This document shows, piece after piece, positions 59,430-64,000 of a stretch of 64,000 nt of DNA (the stretch's first letter is position 1; each line of letters starts with the position of its first letter). The DNA comes from Pilatotrama ljubarskyi (Eukaryota; Basidiomycota; Agaricomycetes; Polyporales; Polyporaceae): positions 248,001 through 312,000 of the forward strand of contig MU277679.1 of assembly GCA_022385805.1 (NCBI GenBank), in the 5' to 3' direction. Below the pieces are notes generated by a model. The model searched no databases. It was given only the letters and a program-made list of their open reading frames with translations, and was not told where the DNA came from. A program made the translations under genes and the position numbers.

Positions 59430-60014
59430 GGCGCGGGGAAATAGGCCCGGCTGATCAGCTGAGGGTTAATTTACCCATGTAAATCACGGTAAATCAGCTG
59501 TAAATCTCAGAAGGCCCTGGGAGGGCCTGTAAATCAGGGTAAATTAGGTCTATCTCCTCAGAAAGATTGGAGCACCCTGAAGACTCACCCTTGCCTGCTT
59601 ATCCTTAGGTAGGCATATTAGACGGCCTCACGAGATGTGATTATTGTGGCCCGTGGGTGCTGTGTGGTGCAAGGTGAGTACTGTACCTCCACCCGAAGTA
59701 GAAGCTGCGGGAGCGTTCTCGTGGGCGCCTACCGTCCCGGGCGCTCCTCCGCCCCGAGGTGAACAGCCCGAGGGCAACACATACGACGATCTCTTCATCG
59801 AAAGTCTCCTTTCCCCCGCTGGAAGCCTTTCTAGGACTGTCTTTGAGGCCTGGGACGAGTCTGATCCTTGCTGTTCTCGTCTTGTCGGGACGTTAAGCGC
59901 CCAGGTAAATTACCGTCATTTACACCTGTGAATTTGGTCCGTCCTGGACTGACCCTGCTTGACCGGTAAATTTGCCCGGTAAATGAGACCCGGGACCCAA
60001 TTTCCCCGCGCTCT
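59428..60014. mobile_element. MITE-like non-autonomous DNA transposon (putative)
   Basis: The left end reads TAGGGCGCGGGGAAATAGG and then CCCGG (from 59428). The reverse complement of the right end reads TAGAGCGCGGGGAAATTGG and then GTCCCGG (from about 60014). These are imperfect terminal inverted repeats of about 22 bp, with TA next to each end that may be a TA target duplication. Both ends carry clusters of a short GGTAAAT/ATTTACC word: about six in 59466-59545 and four in 59902-59995, as in subterminal repeats of cut-and-paste elements. The 590 bp element has no transposase; an internal frame (59644-59931) is unrecognised. Superfamily is unresolved (TA suggests Tc1/mariner-like; subterminal repeats also occur in hAT). 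It ends about 240 bp upstream of COQ3. Confidence 0.6.
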
Positions 60015-60255
60015 AGCACTGCCCATCCTCGTTTGTACCTCAGCTCAGCTTCAGCTGGCCGCTCTCTTCCAGTACTCCACGAGCTCGGGAGCATAGTGAT
60101 TGACGTGGCTAGGTCCATCTTGAACTCATCGGCGAAACCATTCAGAGAGGCTTCTTTCCACGGTGCCAGTTCAGTCGCGATCTTTGACGGAACACAATTG
60201 GGAGAGTTCGTGGACAACACTGTGCCTTGAGCGTCCAGGGAACGAGCAAGCACCA

Positions 60256-61480
60256 ATGTTGCGACTTGGACGTGTGCCGGGCCGTGCTCGGGCTACCGCG
60301 GCGAGGCCATCCAGGTCCTGTCGGGCCATCTCCGCAGGCATGCACTCTGCTACCGTTCACCCCGCGGCGGGGGGCCAGTCAAGCGTCAACCCGGACGAGA
60401 TTGCCCACTTTTCGAGGCTATCTCAGCAATGGTGGGACGAACGCGGCGAGTTTGGTCTGCTTCATAAGATGAACCCTGTCCGCATGCAGTTCATCCGGAA
60501 CAAGGTGGTGAGTGACCAACGCAACCGAGTCTTCCTGTGGCCTCACCGGCAGGAAGTTAGAGATCCAGAGGGAAGAGGACGAGGCTCGCGCCGACGAGGC
60601 CCAGCCGCTCGGTGGTCTGGACGTTGTGGACGTAGGCTGTGGCGGCGGACTGCTATGCGAGGTATGTTCACATGCTAGCGCGCAGTATTGCTCTGTTGCT
60701 GATCGTGTTCAGTCGCTAGCGAGGCTTGGTGGACGGACGTTGGGCATAGATGCATCCGCATCGAACATCACTATTGCATCTCTTCATGCTGCGGCCGACC
60801 CGGCGCTCGCCCCGTCGTCCTCTTCGGCGGGTGCGAAGGGCAAGGGCATGCTAGCGTATGAGCATACGTCCGTCGAGGATCTTCTGGCGCAGCGAGGGCC
60901 GGGCACCTTCGACGTAGTATGTTCCATGGAGGTTATCGAGCATGTCGACAACCCGAGGACATTCCTGACAAACTGCGCGACGCTCGTGAAGGTAAGCTCG
61001 TTTCGGTCGCGGTAAGTACGTCAGCCGAGTACTGACTGACGGCTCCGACGCAAGCCTGGCGGACACTTGTTCCTCTCGACGATCGCCCGGACGCCGCTCT
61101 CGTACTTCCTCACCATCTTTGCCGCAGAGCAGGTGCTGAGGTTGGTCACCCCGGGGACGCACACGCACTCCAAGTACATCAACCCCGACGAGATGCTCGA
61201 GTTCTTCCTCACGACGCCTCTGCCGCCCAGCGACGCAGCGGCAGCAGCAGCAGCACCTCTCGACCGGGACTGCACCCAGGCCCCGTCCGCGCCAGCCAGC
61301 CGACCGTGGATTTCTCGCCTGTACGGCGGTGCGCCTCTGCGGACAGAGGCCGAGGTCCGCGGGATTGTCTACCTGCCTTGGAAGGGAGAGTGGATGCTGG
61401 TCCCCCGAGGCGCTCCGGGCGCTAGACTGTGGGCGGAGGCGTGCAACTATCTGTTCTGGGTCCGACGCCCCGTCGAGTAG
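60256..61480 (+). CDS. COQ3: Coq3 ubiquinone O-methyltransferase (mitochondrial)
   Basis: ATG 60256 opens an Arg/Ala/Ser-rich mitochondrial presequence (MLRLGRVPGRARATAARPSR). Mature motifs are VNPDEIAHFSRLSQQWWDER, FGLLHKMNPVRMQFIRNK, then, using the acceptor ending ggcaggaag (about 60555), VLEIQREEDEAR. SAM motif I is LDVVDVGCGGGLLCE, then LARLGGRTLGIDASASNI, FDVVCSMEVIEHVDNPRTFL, and after an intron PGGHLFLSTIARTPLSYFLT with HSKYINPDEMLEFF. It ends WAEACNYLFWVRRPVE, TAG 61478-61480. The enzyme makes both O-methylations of the quinone ring. A GCN-type trinucleotide run (about 61234-61256) encodes an Ala stretch inside a Pro/Ala-rich insertion near the C terminus. Otherwise a normal full-length member. 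Confidence 0.94.
61234..61256 (+). repeat. GCN trinucleotide run coding poly-Ala in COQ3
   Basis: Short GCA/GCG run giving seven consecutive Ala codons within a low-complexity insertion of the Coq3 C-terminal region. A likely site of length variation between strains. Confidence 0.6.
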
Positions 61481-62592
61481 GCAGTCTACTGTGGCAACAT
61501 ATCTTCCTGGGCGTAGCGGTGCGCCGCTGCTAGAGCAGACTCGTGCTCTGTCCGTCGTCATACTGGTACCCCGGCATCCCGTGCCGTCGATGGTCGGATA
61601 GATCGGAGTTGTACTCCGCTAGTTGAATCGCTGGTGAGCACGAGGTTCACTTTTTGCAAGTATGTTAGTGATGCGTATAAGCGTTCTACCGACGCCTTGC
61701 GTGGTTACGATCTTTCGCGCAGGGGAGGGGAATCATAGCGCAGCTGAATCCGTCAATATGCATGTCTCAAGGAGGTCATTCATCAAAGTCATACTGGGCG
61801 CTTACTCGCAGTATCACGCGAGAGTTCGGTGCAGGTCCTCGCTCGCGGCGGACCTGGGCTGAGTTCACGGTGAGGCTGGTGCCGGGCTGATTAGTGCGGT
61901 AACGAGCAACCGGAGATGGCGCATGTGGTGTGCTCGTATATGCGATGCAGACCTGCGGCATCTCCTTTTGGCCAGCTCAGTCAACGAGCTAGCTGGTGCA
62001 TCTGGTGTCGAGTGGGCTCAAACTGCCAGAAGAGACGCGATTGGATGACGAGGGTGTCTATATTGTCGTTGGTGGTATCGATACGATGCGTACAGCCATT
62101 CCATACTGGACTATGAGCTTGAGCCAGCGAAGGGCATAGACCTACAGATGTAGGCTAGTGGACGCGTCGACACGCATCTACTACAACCGCCATACGCAGA
62201 GGCAGTACGTGTGAGGCAGTGTTTCAGCCTCCAAGCCTCCAACGAGATGGTAACTTGCATGCCATGCCAACGCAATAGTGGCACGGGCTGGAGGAACCGG
62301 GATTACGACTGCATCCAGATGGTGGATGAGCATGACCACTGACATCCAACGCCATCACGCATCAGTCGGGAGCAGCGCCCTCCGCATTCCTGATCCGGAG
62401 CCGACTCTGCAATATGGGATGCGTACACAGAATTGCGCGCGTCACCTATGCGCTCCCCCGAGTATAAAAGCATGAAGACTATGGGTTAGGAAAGCCAAGC
62501 CCCAGCTTCATTACCTTGCTTTCGTCTTCACATTCCTTCTCAAGTCCGCTAGCCGGCTTTTCACATTCACGCTTTCATTTCACGTCCTGGCG
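61481..62592. other. Intergenic region upstream of GH18 copy 3
   Basis: About 1.1 kb with no supported gene. The right end holds the TATA box and a pyrimidine-rich leader (62510-62590) of the third GH18 gene. Confidence 0.5.
62463..62470 (+). promoter_or_regulatory. TATA box of GH18 copy 3
   Basis: TATAAAAG lies 130 bp upstream of the ATG at 62593, followed by a CT-rich leader. Confidence 0.6.
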
Positions 62593-63782
62593 ATGTTCTC
62601 CTTCACCCGCATGATTTCTTCCGTCTCGGCCGCGCTGGCGCTGGCTTCCATGAGCAGCGTTCTCGCTGTTCCCGTCAACACGAACGTCTCGCCTCTGGTA
62701 TCTCGTGCGACGGCACCGAGCCCGGCATTCGTCATCTATTCCGACAAGTTCGTGTCCGCGGATGTGCTTCCCCCCGCCGCGCAGCTCGCCGTGAGTGTTC
62801 ATGGCAATTCTTACAGCCACGCCTCGCTAATGCCTCCTTGTTCTTTAGGGCTACAACGTCGTGGCGCTGTCGTTCCTCGCCCTGCAAGGGGCGCTCGACC
62901 AAGCTGGCGCATTCGCCAACCTCCCCGCCGACACGCGCGCGGCCAAGAAGGCCGAGTACGCGCAGGCAGGGATCAACATCATCGTCTCCGCCTTCGGGGA
63001 GACTGACCAGCCGACGACGTCAGGCGCGGACCCGGTCGGCACGGCGAACACGATGGCGAAGTTCGTCCTCACGAACCAGCTGGACGGGATTGACGTCGAC
63101 TATGAGGATCTGACCGCGATGAACAAGGGCGACGGCGCGGCGGAGGCGTGGGTGACGACGTTCACCCAGACGCTCCGCCAGACGCTTCCGCAGGGCCAGT
63201 TCATCCTGACCCATGCACCGCTTGCACCGTGGTTGTCGCCGAACGCGCAGTTCGCCGCCGGGGCTTACCTGACGGTGAACAAAAACGTTGGCGCGCTCAT
63301 CGACTGGGTAAGGTCCTTGGAGTCCTGGCGTCAACTAGATATTGACCTTCTCCCTTGATCTATAGTACAACATCCAGTTCTACAACCGTGAGTAGGCTTG
63401 AGTCTATCGCAGAGGAGCTATACTGACATCAATGCAGAGAACCTCTACGCCGACTGCGAGGGACTGCTCAACACCGCGGGCGCACCCTTCCCGGGTTCGT
63501 CCCTGTTCGAGATCGCCGCCAACGGCGTCGACCTTAACAAGCTCGTGATTGGCAAGCCTGGCACGGCTGCCGATGCGACCAACGGGTTCATCGACCCCGC
63601 GACGCTCGGCACGTGCATCGACCAGGCGAAGGCGAAGGGCTGGAATGCCGGCGTGATGGCTTTCCAGGTATGCTTGCTCTCCTATCCGCGCGATGGCTGA
63701 GCTCACAGGTTACGCTCTTCCCTAGTTCCCCGACGCGGACGCGGCCTGGATTAAGGCCGCCAAGGGGACCTCCTTCGCATGA
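62593..63782 (+). CDS. Secreted GH18 chitinase/ENGase-like enzyme, copy 3
   Basis: Signal peptide (ISSVSAALALASMSSVLA) then mature enzyme. Five exons keep frame: 62593-62790, 62849-63307, 63366-63387, 63438-63667, 63726-63782, giving 321 aa. The catalytic motif DGIDVDYE is intact, followed without interruption by DLTAMNKGDGAAEAW and LTHAPLAPWLSPN. Those same positions carry introns and a microexon in copies 1 and 2. Later motifs YNIQFYNQ, KLVIGKPGTAADATNGFIDP and VMAFQFPDADAAW complete the barrel. Codon use is visibly more GC3-rich than in copy 1 (many ctc, gcg, aac choices). A likely extracellular chitin- or N-glycan-degrading enzyme. About 10 kb from copy 2, same strand. Confidence 0.93.
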
Positions 63783-64000
63783 GCTCGATGCCTGCCCTCC
63801 ACAACACCCATCACCACCCCGTCGACCAGTGAGATGACGAATACGAAGCCTTGACGGAAGAACGCCACCTCATCATGCGCGGGGGAACTTCGCCATGACT
63901 CACGATGTATCATAGTAATATGCAACGATTGTAATGTAATGAATATCTTCTTTGGGCTCAAACGGTTCGGTGTGCATGCGTTGAGTAGATATGTGCGGTG
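63783..64000. other. 3' flank of GH18 copy 3
   Basis: The 218 bp to the window edge become AT-richer (63900-63955), with overlapping aatgtaatgaatat words that could be a polyadenylation region. No gene is seen. Confidence 0.4.

Noticed and set aside
59644..59931. 95-codon ORF inside the MITE-like element as a transposase fragment
   Set aside because: No transposase motif is visible; kept only as part of the element.

Overview
This is a gene-dense nuclear contig from a filamentous basidiomycete, most likely an Agaricomycete (Polyporales-like; genus not resolved). The signs are many short introns of about 50-70 nt with GT-AG borders, GC-rich coding sequence, small intergenic spaces, and a fungal gene set: velvet factor, APSES/ankyrin factor, Yvc1 channel, ERG4, PMT4, a DUF6533 protein and GH18 enzymes. 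No prokaryotic operons, tRNA, rRNA or CRISPR array were seen. I find 20 protein genes, one degraded gene and one probable small DNA transposon.

Layout. 1-0.9 kb: 5' part of a VelB-like velvet regulator (minus, cut by the window edge, spread over small exons). 1.4-5.5 kb: YVC1 TRP-like vacuolar cation channel (minus), divergent from VPS5 (5.9-8.4 kb, plus). 8.6-10.8 kb: MPE1/RBBP6-type cleavage and polyadenylation factor (minus), divergent from ERG4 (11.2-13.0 kb). 14.1-16.2 kb: a cytochrome P450. 16.6-19.4 kb: sorting nexin MVP1 (minus), divergent from MBP1-type APSES factor (19.8-23.2 kb). 23.8-25.4 kb: decayed F-box gene; 26.3-27.7 kb: an intact F-box-like gene. 27.8-29.8 kb: PRP4 splicing factor (minus), divergent from PMT4 (30.0-32.9 kb). 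33.5-37.6 kb: BYE1-like PHD/TFIIS-M/SPOC protein (minus). A gap of about 3.1 kb follows with no gene I can support.

40.8-46.4 kb: a large kinase with CH, kinase and C1 domains (septation-network type). 48.0-49.6 and 51.1-52.6 kb: two tandem secreted GH18 enzymes; a third lies at 62.6-63.8 kb. Between them are a DUF6533 membrane protein (53.5-55.5 kb), an unrecognised coiled-coil protein with a C-terminal membrane segment (56.3-57.5 kb, minus), an NTF2-like protein (58.0-58.6 kb), a MITE-like element (59.4-60.0 kb) and COQ3 (60.3-61.5 kb).

Functional themes. Membrane traffic and vacuole: YVC1, VPS5, MVP1. mRNA production: MPE1, PRP4, BYE1-like. Development and cell cycle: velvet, MBP1, septation kinase. 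Wall and surface: PMT4, three GH18 enzymes. Sterol and quinone metabolism: ERG4, COQ3. These are mostly independent housekeeping genes and not one pathway cluster. The most informative local features are the GH18 family, whose intron sets differ copy by copy (10, 8 and 4 introns, with 10-14 nt microexons), the F-box decay, the terminal-inverted-repeat element upstream of COQ3, and the velvet gene at the edge. I did not find a clearly new multi-gene system.
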